Positions 6,424-13,683 are shown, counted from the first letter of the stretch. The stretch: 14,809 nt of DNA from JBBQTU01 sp038213005 (GCA_038213005.1 JBBQTU010000094.1:1-14809); one strand, 5' to 3'. Translations and numbers: made by a program. The notes: generated from the sequence alone by a model not told the origin.

Positions 6424-7785
6424 CTAGTCCGGACGAGTGGTGTCCGCCGTCGCGCGTCCGAGGGCCGCCGTCTCACGCCGCAGGTTGCGGACATAGGCCA
6501 TGAACACCAGCGCGGCGAAGCCGGCGCAGATCACCACCGTGACAACCCACAGCGCTCGATAGCTGGCGGGCCGCAGATCCGTCACGGTGACATCCCCCGA
6601 ATCCATGGGCCGGGGGTAGACCACCCGCGCGGCGAGCTCTCGTTTCTGGGCGATCTGGTCGATCGTGTCGTTGACCTGCTGGATGACCTCGATGCGTTGT
6701 GCCATCAGCTTGTCGCGCATCTCGCCGGCCTCGCGGGCCGTCTTGACCTGCTCGCGGAGATGCTTCAGGTTGCCCTCGGCGGCAACTCGCTCCGGCGCGC
6801 CATCGTCCAGACGCGAGAGGTATTGTTCGGTCGAGAGCACGGACTCATTCAGAGCAGACTGCTTTGACGCCAGTGGCACCAGTTCTTCGATCTGTTCCCG
6901 CAGCTCGGCCGAATGGCGCTGGGCCGCCGCCTTCGCCGCCTCCAAGGTCTGGATAGTCACCTGGTATTGCTCGATGTCGAGGAGGCGCTGTTGCCCCAGC
7001 AGGACATAGGCCTGGGTCATCGTCCCCAGCCGCAGGACGTCGGCGTCCGGGTCCTCGGAGCGAACCGTCAGTTCGAGCCGGCCATCGGTAGCCCACCTGC
7101 GGTCTACCGCGCGGTGAAACTCCAGCGTATCGGTCACATACGAGGGATCGACAGGCCGCAGTCCCTGTGAGAGCAATCCTCGCGTCATTCCCCGCACGGC
7201 GTCGCTCTTGAGGATTCGTTCCTGGTCGAGTTGGAACTCCACCTGTTCGCTGGGCGAAAGCTTGTTGTAGTTGACGAAAGCGATCTTCGCGCGGACGGTC
7301 GCCGATTCGGGAATACTGATGTTGACCGTCGAGATTCCCAGCAGCAGTGCCAGGATGAACAATGGCAGGATGTAGAAAGGGCTGAACAGATGCGACAGCA
7401 TCTCCTGGCGGCGGCGGCGGTTGTTGAGGAATTCTTCGTCGAGCCCCTCGAGCCCCTCTTCCGGGGGATTGGCCACCTCATTCGCCGCGGCCTCGGCGGC
7501 CTCCTCGGCCTCGTGGCGGGCGCGGTTCAGGGCCTCGGCCTCGGGATTGCGATACCAGTCGCTCATCGGCGGGTTTATGCCGCCGAAGATCGGCAATTCC
7601 AGCGTCGCGTCGGTCGCCGGCTCATCGGGCTGAGGCTTTGCCGATGGGGGCGCTGGCGGCGGCGGGGCAGGAGTGGGTCGGTCCTCGCCGGCGCGCTGCG
7701 CCTCCGTCGGGAGCTGAGCGTCGAGGTTTCCCGCGGGCTCCCCAATCGGACCTTTCTGACCTGGCTGGGCATCATCACTAACCAT
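6424..7785 (-). CDS. Wzz/GumC-like polysaccharide co-polymerase-type protein
   Basis: This 453-aa inner-membrane protein has the layout of chain-length-determinant (Wzz/GumC) proteins. A cytoplasmic N-terminus of about 130 residues is Pro-rich (38-56) then acidic Ala/Glu-rich (82-118). It is followed by TM1 (about 135-154), an extracytoplasmic domain, a long coiled coil (about 265-385) and TM2 (about 411-430) with a short basic tail. The extracytoplasmic part has Wzz-like features: ILKSDAVRG (191-199), then LELTVRSEDPDADVLRLG (237-254) and AYVLLGQQ. There is no C-terminal tyrosine-kinase domain. The frame is open much further upstream, but that part lies antisense to the TPR gene. The ATG at 7785 is preferred because a promoter sits just ahead of it, although no Shine-Dalgarno is visible. 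No glycosyltransferase or polymerase gene is adjacent, so the role in polysaccharide length control is inferred from architecture. Confidence 0.6.
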   Translation of the reverse strand: MVSDDAQPGQKGPIGEPAGNLDAQLPTEAQRAGEDRPTPAPPPPAPPSAKPQPDEPATDATLELPIFGGINPPMSDWYRNPEAEALNRARHEAEEAAEAAANEVANPPEEGLEGLDEEFLNNRRRRQEMLSHLFSPFYILPLFILALLLGISTVNISIPESATVRAKIAFVNYNKLSPSEQVEFQLDQERILKSDAVRGMTRGLLSQGLRPVDPSYVTDTLEFHRAVDRRWATDGRLELTVRSEDPDADVLRLGTMTQAYVLLGQQRLLDIEQYQVTIQTLEAAKAAAQRHSAELREQIEELVPLASKQSALNESVLSTEQYLSRLDDGAPERVAAEGNLKHLREQVKTAREAGEMRDKLMAQRIEVIQQVNDTIDQIAQKRELAARVVYPRPMDSGDVTVTDLRPASYRALWVVTVVICAGFAALVFMAYVRNLRRETAALGRATADTTRPD

Positions 7786-7796
7786 GGAATGACGAG

Positions 7797-7824
7797 ATTC
7801 TAACAAAATCGGCGAGATACCCAA
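7797..7824 (-). promoter_or_regulatory. promoter of the Wzz-like/hscA unit
   Basis: On the minus strand TTGGGT (7824-7819) and TAGAAT (7802-7797) are 16 bases apart. Only 11 bases separate the -10 box from the ATG at 7785, so the transcript would have a leader of a few bases or none. That agrees with the lack of a Shine-Dalgarno sequence. Confidence 0.5.
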
Positions 7825-7827
7825 GCG

Positions 7828-7860
7828 CCCGGGGCAGATCTCCGCCAAGTTGGCCCCGGG
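7828..7860. promoter_or_regulatory. inverted repeat in divergent control region
   Basis: CCCGGGGC (7828-7835) and GCCCCGGG (7853-7860) form an exact 8-bp inverted repeat around 17 bases. It sits immediately upstream of the minus-strand -35 box, inside the 229-bp region between the divergent Wzz-like and TPR genes. It could be an operator or a plain GC palindrome. Confidence 0.3.
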
Positions 7861-7935
7861 TTGCGTCGGCAGGCCTGCATATCTGCTGGGCGGGCCACAT
7901 AAACCCACCTTCCTTCGCCGTGGGCGGAGCTCCTC

Positions 7936-7965
7936 TTGGCGTGGGACTCGCGTTGTCGCTATCAT
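7936..7965 (+). promoter_or_regulatory. possible promoter of the transport unit
   Basis: TTGGCG (7936-7941) and TATCAT (7960-7965) are 18 bases apart, giving a leader of about 43 bases to the ATG at 8015. An 8-bp palindrome, GGAGCTCC (7926-7933), lies directly upstream of the -35 box. The match is moderate. Confidence 0.4.
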
Positions 7966-8014
7966 CCGGACCGCGCAAGTTGGGCGATCGGGCAGGCGGA
8001 TCTGGAGAGGTTGC

Positions 8015-8995
8015 ATGCACAAGGCGAGTCGAAACTGGCGAAGGTCGGCGGCACTGGCTCTGATGGCCGTGGCGGTCTGCTCACGGGCATGGGCCGCGGA
8101 GGGATCGCTGACGGCAGCGGGCCTGCTGAAAGACGCGGCCACGGAAGTCAGCTACCTGAGTTTTGACCGGGCGTTGCCGCTGTTTCAACAGGCCGGCAAG
8201 CTGGCGGCTCCGGGTTCACCGCAGGCGGAGCAGGCCCTGTTCGGCGAGGCCGTTTGCCTGCAGCAGATCACCCCCGCGACGGCAGACCGGATTGGCGAGG
8301 CGTCCGCGACTTATCGGAAGCTTGCCAAGAAGCCTGATTTGGTGGGCGTTCAGTCGATGATGGCGCTCGGCCGGATTGCCGAACTGGTTGACTATCTGGG
8401 CGACGTTCCGGATCGCCCGGCCGCGCGGCAGTGGTATGAGAAGGCTCGCGAGGCCAGCGGCGAGCTGGCCGACGAAGCCACTCTTCGCATCGCGGCGACC
8501 TACGTTCAGGAGATGGATACTGACTCAGTCAAGAAGGGGATTTCCATCCTTACGGACTGGCTGGCGGGGCACCCAAACAATCCGCTGGCTTCGGCGATGT
8601 GGCAGTACGCGGGAAACACCTATCTGTATCCCCTGAATGATTATGGACCGGCGCTGGAGTGCTACCTGAAGGCCGACGCACTGGGTCTGATGGAAAAGGG
8701 CCGCGAAGGCCCGGTTTACTGGCGAATGGCGAATCTGGCCGATCGCCTGGGCAAGAACGACATCGCGATCATTTACTACACCAAGATCATCGAGAAGACC
8801 CCCACTAGCGGGAAGGCGTATGAGTCGCAGTTGGCACTGAAGCGTCTGGGGGCTCCGGTGCCCGAGATCAAGCTGTTCCGCGCCGGTGACAAGGCGACCC
8901 CCGCAACCGCGGTGCCCACGACCGGCCCGGCCGCCCCGACCACGTCGCCGACCCAGCCGCAGCCGCCGGCGGGCAAAGGGGTGGAGAAACCATGA
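8015..8995 (+). CDS. exported TPR-like repeat protein
   Basis: The product is 326 aa. The ATG at 8015 has GGAGAGG four bases upstream and begins a signal peptide (RR near residue 10, hydrophobic 11-22, cut near AWA|AEG at 27); upstream in-frame sequence has no such support. The mature part is mostly alpha-helical with TPR-like or Sel1-like pairs: for example FDRALPLFQQAGKLA, AARQWYEKAREAS, YGPALECYLKADALG and NDIAIIYYTKIIEKTPTSG. The last 35 or so residues are a Pro/Thr/Ala tail, probably disordered. The stop overlaps the next gene's start (ATGA, 8992-8995), so its synthesis is coupled to that of the solute-binding protein. It therefore probably acts with the transporter in the periplasm as a scaffold or adaptor. 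That is inference from context, and no enzymatic motif is visible. Confidence 0.75.
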   Translation: MHKASRNWRRSAALALMAVAVCSRAWAAEGSLTAAGLLKDAATEVSYLSFDRALPLFQQAGKLAAPGSPQAEQALFGEAVCLQQITPATADRIGEASATYRKLAKKPDLVGVQSMMALGRIAELVDYLGDVPDRPAARQWYEKAREASGELADEATLRIAATYVQEMDTDSVKKGISILTDWLAGHPNNPLASAMWQYAGNTYLYPLNDYGPALECYLKADALGLMEKGREGPVYWRMANLADRLGKNDIAIIYYTKIIEKTPTSGKAYESQLALKRLGAPVPEIKLFRAGDKATPATAVPTTGPAAPTTSPTQPQPPAGKGVEKP

Positions 8996-10677
8996 GTCAG
9001 AAGCAGGAAACGACATCGACCCGCCCGTGGTGGCTGAACATCAATATGATCGGCGTGCTGCTGGTCGTGGCGGCGTTCATTGTCAGCATGTACCGGGTGT
9101 CGCAGATCGGCGAGCAGTTGTCCGAGTCCGACGGCACGACGATCATCCGGATCTCGCACTGGCAACTCGAACTGGGCTACCGCGACGCGCTGGAAGATGT
9201 GATCAAGATCTACGAGCAGGAGCAGGCCGCCAAAGGATCGAAAGTCAGGGTTTTGCAGATGCCGGTGACCGAGAAGGTCTATGCCCCATGGCTGAATACC
9301 AGCCTGATCTCCGGGCAGGCGCCGGACCTGGTGCTGATGGGCATGTCGGGGCTAACTAACAACGAGCAGTACCTGGCGCGCTACTTTGTCCCGCTGACGC
9401 AGGAGGTCAACAAGCCAAATCCGTACAACAAGGGTACGGAACTGGCAGCCGTGCCATGGCGTGAGACGTTCTTTGACGGCATGCGCAGCTTGTATAACGT
9501 CCGCCTGCAGGACTATTTCATGGTCCCGACGGCCACGTTCAACATGCGCATCTTCTACAACAAGAACATGCTCAAAACGGCGACCGGGTCGGACGCCGCC
9601 CCAAAGACCTTCGGGCAGTTGCTGGAGGCTTGCCGCAAGCTGGATCAGTATGGCAAGTCGCAGGGACGGCAGATACTCCCCATCGCCGGCAGCCAGTACA
9701 GCGTCGGCATGTTCACCAGTAAATATCTGGTCGCCTTCACGGCCGGAATGGAGAAGGCGCTGGATTTCGATATGGACGGCGTGGTCAGCCCGCAAGAACT
9801 CTATGTGGGCTATGTTGGTGGCACCTACCGGATGGACAAGCCCAACGTGAAGGCCTATTACCGGGCCATGCGCGAGTTGTGCAAGCAGTTCGGCGCGGGT
9901 TTCTCGGGCAAGGACCGGGCGACCGCCGCGTTTGAATTCGTTCAGCAGCGGGCCGGGATGATCGCCACCGGGTCATGGGATGCCCAGAGCCTTTTCAAAC
10001 AGGCCGAGCAGGCCGGGTTTGATGTGGGCCTGTTTGATTTTCCGATGCCTGCGCCCGGTGAGCCGTACAGCGAGTATGTGGTCGGCAAACCCACCGAGGC
10101 CACGTCGGGCTCGGGCGGTGGCTACGGCCTTTACAAGTTCAGTCGCCATCATGACCAGGCACTGGATTTCCTGCAGTTTCTGACCAGCCAGCGGATCAAC
10201 CAACTGCAAATGCAGAAGACCAACTGGATTCCGGTGGTGCTGGGCACCGAGCCCACCGGGCGGATGGCGGTCTTCGCTCCCGACCCGACCGGCTTCACCA
10301 CTGCAGCCATCCCCGTCTATGGCGGCGATCTTGATAACAAGTACCAGGGCGAGTTGCAGAGCTTCCTGCAGGGCAGCGAAGCCTATGACGTGATGGTGAA
10401 GGAAATGGATAAGGCCTTGCGTGATCCTCGCAACGGCGGCGATGCCGCCTGGCTGCTGGAGTACAAGGACGCGGTGAAGCAGTCGCGCAATCAGGAGCGT
10501 TCACTTGCCTCCCAGGTCGTCCGCGGAATGATGCTGGGCGCCAACGACTGGAGCGAGAAGCATCGCCAGATCCTGTCGCAGCAGGTGGGCACCAACAACG
10601 GATTGACGATGCGTCACCGTTTTGAAGAGGTCCGCAAGACGACGTTGGAAGCGGTTGATAAGGCCATTGGCGGATGA
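8992..10677 (+). CDS. ABC solute-binding protein, family 1, membrane-anchored, EF-hand loop
   Basis: This 561-aa protein resembles extracellular family 1 (sugar-type) solute-binding proteins. Residues 47-115 carry the typical start: IIRISHW, a helix with DALEDVIKIYEQE, then SLISGQAPDLVLMG. Later blocks TATFNMRIFYNKNML and MIATGSWDAQSLFK also fit the family. The N-terminus has a single hydrophobic segment (about 19-34) with no lipobox cysteine and no clear cleavage site, so the protein is probably tethered to the inner membrane. Residues 258-269, DFDMDGVVSPQE, are a perfect EF-hand-type calcium loop (D258, D260, D262, G263, S266, E269). After about residue 470 comes a charged helical C-terminal extension; typical relatives have about 420-450 aa. 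It overlaps both neighbours by 4 bp. The substrate cannot be read from sequence; sugar is the family default. Confidence 0.85.
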   Translation: MSQKQETTSTRPWWLNINMIGVLLVVAAFIVSMYRVSQIGEQLSESDGTTIIRISHWQLELGYRDALEDVIKIYEQEQAAKGSKVRVLQMPVTEKVYAPWLNTSLISGQAPDLVLMGMSGLTNNEQYLARYFVPLTQEVNKPNPYNKGTELAAVPWRETFFDGMRSLYNVRLQDYFMVPTATFNMRIFYNKNMLKTATGSDAAPKTFGQLLEACRKLDQYGKSQGRQILPIAGSQYSVGMFTSKYLVAFTAGMEKALDFDMDGVVSPQELYVGYVGGTYRMDKPNVKAYYRAMRELCKQFGAGFSGKDRATAAFEFVQQRAGMIATGSWDAQSLFKQAEQAGFDVGLFDFPMPAPGEPYSEYVVGKPTEATSGSGGGYGLYKFSRHHDQALDFLQFLTSQRINQLQMQKTNWIPVVLGTEPTGRMAVFAPDPTGFTTAAIPVYGGDLDNKYQGELQSFLQGSEAYDVMVKEMDKALRDPRNGGDAAWLLEYKDAVKQSRNQERSLASQVVRGMMLGANDWSEKHRQILSQQVGTNNGLTMRHRFEEVRKTTLEAVDKAIGG

Positions 10678-12071
10678 GCCACGAGGCACCAAGACCAAGA
10701 TGGAAACTCAAGATAGGTAGACGGAAAACATTAATGAGTGTCACGATACCCCAACCTGTGCAATCACCGCTGCGGCACAAGCCCGCACAGAGCCGGCTGG
10801 GCTCACTGATCCGGGAGCGCTCCAAACTTTACCTGGTCCTCTATCTGCTCATTGCCCCCACCCTGGCGGGCATGCTTGTTTTCAACTACTACCCCAAGCT
10901 GGAAACCATCGTCTACGGGTTCTACGACTGGGATGGACAGTTCAGCAAGGACTGGGTGGGACTGAGGAATTACCGCCAGCTCCTGGGCGAGAGCAAATTC
11001 TGGATGAGCTTTCAGCTCGTGCTGATCCTGCTGGTGGCCAATCTCGTGAAAATGTGGCCCAGCATCTTCGCCGCCATCTCCCTGCACCGGATCCGCAGTG
11101 AGAAGTGGCAGTACTTCTATCGTGTTGCGTTCGTGCTGCCGATGGTCATCCCGGGCCTGGTGTGGCTGCTGGTCTGGAAGAACTTCTTTGACCCCAACGT
11201 CGGCATCCTCAACCGCCTGCTCAACGCCACGGGGCTGATGCACGTGCTGGACCTCCTGGATACGGCGATGCCGGCCGTCGCCCGCTTCCTGGGCCCCGCG
11301 GTCAACAGTGTCATCAACCCATCGTTCCACAGCGTGTGGGGCATGCTATTCCTCGGCGCCGTGGTGCTGAGCTGCACCTGGGGCTGGATGGGCCGGCTCA
11401 AGGGGTGGGTGTGGTGGTCGCTCCTGCTGATGATCGGGATGTTTCTGCTTCCGACGCCCTACCTGCTGGCGATGCTGGCGGCGGGCTTTCTGATCGGTGA
11501 GACGCGGCGAACATCGGCCGGGCTGGCAACGATAAAGTGGATTGGCGGCCTGCTGATTGCCATCGCGTGTCTCCTGGTCCTGCTGACGATGGTGTGGCCG
11601 AGCCCCACGCATCAGTTCAGTAACGGCACGCCCGGCTGGCTGAGCAACGAGAACCTGGTCATCCCTTCGATGATCTTCTGGGGATTCCCGTGGGTGGGCA
11701 CCGTTGGCGTATTGATCTACCTCGCGGGTCTGCAGTCGATCTCGCAGGATGTGTATGAGGCGGCCGAACTGGATGGCGTGGGCTCATGGGGCAAGCTGTT
11801 CAAGATCGAACTGCCGCTGATGATGACACAGGTCCGCATCAACCTGATTTTCATGACGATCGGCACGCTGACCGACTACGGGCTGATCCTGCTGCTGCTG
11901 GGCACGGCCGGCGGCCCGAAGAACGTCGGCATGGTTCCCGGGCTCTACATGTACAGCAAGGCGTTTGTCGACACGCAGTTCGGCTATGCCTGCGCCCTGG
12001 GCATGAGCATGTTCGTGCTCATCCTGCTCATTACGGTCATCTACAACAAGTACGTGAAGGTCGATAAGTAA
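10674..12071 (+). CDS. ABC importer permease (MalF/UgpA type) with large membrane insert
   Basis: The 465-aa protein is a binding-protein-dependent transport permease, but family members of this type usually have about 290-320 aa. TM1 is about 52-72, TM2 110-132, TM3 150-168, TM4 329-351, TM5 387-409 and TM6 441-457. The ATPase-docking EAA loop is intact: EAAELDGVGSWGKLFKIELP (362-381). Between GILNRLLNATGL (177-188) and WLSNENLVIPS (322-332), which would be nearly adjacent in a normal relative, lie about 130 extra residues. They contain hydrophobic stretches at 222-238, 246-274 (possibly two spans) and 289-307. An even number of added spans is needed to keep TM4 in its normal orientation. 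The ATG at 10674 overlaps the previous stop (ATGA). An in-frame ATG at 10734 is an alternative that would remove a basic 20-residue leader. Confidence 0.85.
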   Translation: MSHEAPRPRWKLKIGRRKTLMSVTIPQPVQSPLRHKPAQSRLGSLIRERSKLYLVLYLLIAPTLAGMLVFNYYPKLETIVYGFYDWDGQFSKDWVGLRNYRQLLGESKFWMSFQLVLILLVANLVKMWPSIFAAISLHRIRSEKWQYFYRVAFVLPMVIPGLVWLLVWKNFFDPNVGILNRLLNATGLMHVLDLLDTAMPAVARFLGPAVNSVINPSFHSVWGMLFLGAVVLSCTWGWMGRLKGWVWWSLLLMIGMFLLPTPYLLAMLAAGFLIGETRRTSAGLATIKWIGGLLIAIACLLVLLTMVWPSPTHQFSNGTPGWLSNENLVIPSMIFWGFPWVGTVGVLIYLAGLQSISQDVYEAAELDGVGSWGKLFKIELPLMMTQVRINLIFMTIGTLTDYGLILLLLGTAGGPKNVGMVPGLYMYSKAFVDTQFGYACALGMSMFVLILLITVIYNKYVKVDK

Positions 12072-12078
12072 CCACTTA

Positions 12079-12095
12079 CCCGGCAGCCCGCCGGG
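12079..12095 (+). other. intercistronic hairpin between permease genes
   Basis: CCCGGC (12079-12084) pairs with GCCGGG (12090-12095) around a 5-base loop, inside the 46-bp gap between the two permease genes. No T-run follows. It could protect the upstream message or tune the ratio of the two permeases. Confidence 0.35.
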
Positions 12096-12104
12096 ATGGA
12101 TGGC

Positions 12105-12111
12105 GGAGAAG
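12105..12111 (+). promoter_or_regulatory. RBS favouring the 12118 start
   Basis: GGAGAAG lies six bases before the ATG at 12118. The in-frame ATG at 12100 has no comparable site and would itself overlap this element, so 12118 is the better start. Confidence 0.55.
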
Positions 12112-12117
12112 CAAGCG

Positions 12118-12954
12118 ATGGCGTACAAAGTCAACAAGACGCACGAGTTCATCAAGCACGCCTCGATGTGGTTCATCCTCGTCTGCGCGTTCTTCCCGCT
12201 CTATCTGATGCTGGTGGTCAGTTTCAAGGACAACGAGCAGTTCACCACCAACCCGTGGTTCTTCGACGCGATCAGCACCTGGCATTGGGACAACTGGACC
12301 AAAGGCTGGGGCACGATCTCCAACTACATCGCCAACTCCGTGGTGACCAGCGTCGGCGCGGTGGTCATCGGGCTGGGCATGTCCATCCTGGCCAGCTACG
12401 TGGTGGCTCGTTACACCTTTCCGGGCAAGAGTATTTTCTATTATGGGCTGATCGCGTCGATGTTTCTCCCCGGCTCGGCCGCCACGCTGGTGACGACCTT
12501 CACTCTGTATCAGAGCATGCACCTGACCAACAGCCTGTGGGCACTGGTGATCAGCGGCGCGGTGGGGGCGCAGGTGGTGAGCGTCTTTATCCTCAAGCAG
12601 TTCATTGAGGAAATTCCCAAGGAACTGTTCGAATCGGCCCAGATCGACGGGGCGGGGCATATCCAGCAGATCACCAACATCGTGCTTCCGATGAGCGGAT
12701 CGGTCCTGGGCACGCTGGCGATCATGCAGTTCCTGGGCGTCTGGAACGAGCTGATGCTGCCCCTGATCATCATGCGGGACGACCAGCTCCGCACCATCCC
12801 CGTCGGCCTGATGATGCTCGACGGCGAGTACGTCAAGGAATGGGGCCAGCTCATGGCCGGCTACGCCATCGCCTCGGTGCCGCTGATTATCCTGTTCATG
12901 TTCACGATGCGGTTCTTCGTCAAGGGCCTGGCCGCCGGTGCCGTGAAGGGATAA
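12118..12954 (+). CDS. ABC importer permease (MalG/UgpE type)
   Basis: This 278-aa inner-membrane permease is the second half of the importer channel. It has the normal size and order for the family: TM1 near residues 15-35, a periplasmic segment with Trp-rich WHWDNWTKGWG, then five further spans. The EAA loop FESAQIDGAGHIQQITNIVLP begins near residue 171, with conserved E172, D177, G178 and the closing LP. The C-terminus FFVKGLAAGAVKG is typical of MalG-type permeases, which often end in (L/V)xxGAVKG. Unlike its partner it carries no insertion. It is separated from the first permease by 46 bp, not by an overlap. No ATP-binding subunit follows; such importers often share a MsmK/UgpC-like ATPase encoded elsewhere. 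Confidence 0.88.
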   Translation: MAYKVNKTHEFIKHASMWFILVCAFFPLYLMLVVSFKDNEQFTTNPWFFDAISTWHWDNWTKGWGTISNYIANSVVTSVGAVVIGLGMSILASYVVARYTFPGKSIFYYGLIASMFLPGSAATLVTTFTLYQSMHLTNSLWALVISGAVGAQVVSVFILKQFIEEIPKELFESAQIDGAGHIQQITNIVLPMSGSVLGTLAIMQFLGVWNELMLPLIIMRDDQLRTIPVGLMMLDGEYVKEWGQLMAGYAIASVPLIILFMFTMRFFVKGLAAGAVKG

Positions 12955-12971
12955 GCCGCGAGTCCGAAGAG

Positions 12972-13000
12972 TTGGCGAAGCCCGTCGCTGACTCTACAAT
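12972..13000 (+). promoter_or_regulatory. promoter of pgsA-uppP
   Basis: TTGGCG (12972-12977) and TACAAT (12995-13000) are 17 bases apart. Only nine bases separate the -10 box from the ATG at 13010, so the message would be leaderless or nearly so. No Shine-Dalgarno precedes that ATG, which supports this reading. Confidence 0.55.
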
Positions 13001-13009
13001 CGTCGCCCG

Positions 13010-13666
13010 ATGCTCAACCACATCCCAAACCTGCTGACCGGATTGCGGCTGGTGATGGCATTTGTGTTTTTCGCGATGCTCTCGCGATACCAGTATGAGC
13101 GCCTGGGGGATCTGACCTATCTCAATGTCGCCCTGATTCTCTATCTAGTGGCGCTGATCACCGATTTCTTCGATGGGTATCTGGCGCGACGATGGAAGGC
13201 CGAAGGCGCGTTTGGCCGGATCACCGACCCGTTTGTCGACAAGGTGCTGGTGCTGGGAAGCTTCATTTTCTTCGCGGCGAAGAATTTCGTGATTCCCTTC
13301 CCCAGCCCCGAGGACATCCCCACCAACGTCACGACGATCACCGGCGTCACGCCGTGGATGGTGGTAATCCTGCTGGCGCGGGAACTGCTTGTGACCACCT
13401 TCCGCGGCGCAGCGGGCAAGGGCGGGCAGTTCGGGGCGCAGTTCAGCGGCAAGGTCAAGATGACCCTGCAGTCGATCACAATCCTGGTGATCCTGGCATT
13501 TGTGAATTTCCATGGCCGCCTGGAGGAGATCGGGTACGATAGCGCAGCCCTGCTGGTGCGGAATATCTTCATCTGGGCAACGGTTGTCGTCACGGTCTAT
13601 AGCGGCCTTTTCTATGTCGGCAAGATCGTCGCGCTGTATCGCGCAGGCCCATCCAGGGAAGAGTAG
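13010..13666 (+). CDS. pgsA: CDP-diacylglycerol-glycerol-3-phosphate 3-phosphatidyltransferase
   Basis: This 218-aa inner-membrane enzyme makes phosphatidylglycerol phosphate from CDP-diacylglycerol and glycerol 3-phosphate, the committed step to anionic phospholipids. The N-terminus NHIPNLLTGLRLV is typical of PgsA. The full CDP-alcohol phosphotransferase signature D-x2-DG-x2-AR-x8-G-x3-D-x3-D is present, with D52, D55, G56, A59, R60, G69, D73 and D77. About five or six hydrophobic spans follow the family pattern. The length is slightly above the roughly 180-190 aa of common PgsA; a loop around residues 98-118 accounts for part of this. The head-group assignment to PgsA over related CDP-alcohol transferases rests on the N-terminal motif and overall size. 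uppP follows 33 bp downstream and is probably co-transcribed. Confidence 0.85.
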   Translation: MLNHIPNLLTGLRLVMAFVFFAMLSRYQYERLGDLTYLNVALILYLVALITDFFDGYLARRWKAEGAFGRITDPFVDKVLVLGSFIFFAAKNFVIPFPSPEDIPTNVTTITGVTPWMVVILLARELLVTTFRGAAGKGGQFGAQFSGKVKMTLQSITILVILAFVNFHGRLEEIGYDSAALLVRNIFIWATVVVTVYSGLFYVGKIVALYRAGPSREE

Positions 13667-13683
13667 TCTGCAACCACGCCAAT

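Noticed and set aside
7850..8014. N-terminal extension of the TPR protein from 7850
   Set aside because: The ATG at 8015 has a good ribosome binding site and starts a complete signal peptide; the upstream frame lacks both.
7786..8142. N-terminal extension of the Wzz-like frame up to 8142
   Set aside because: It would cover the divergent promoters and the TPR gene's signal peptide on the other strand; its translation is low-complexity Arg/Pro/Ala. The ATG at 7785 has a promoter directly ahead.
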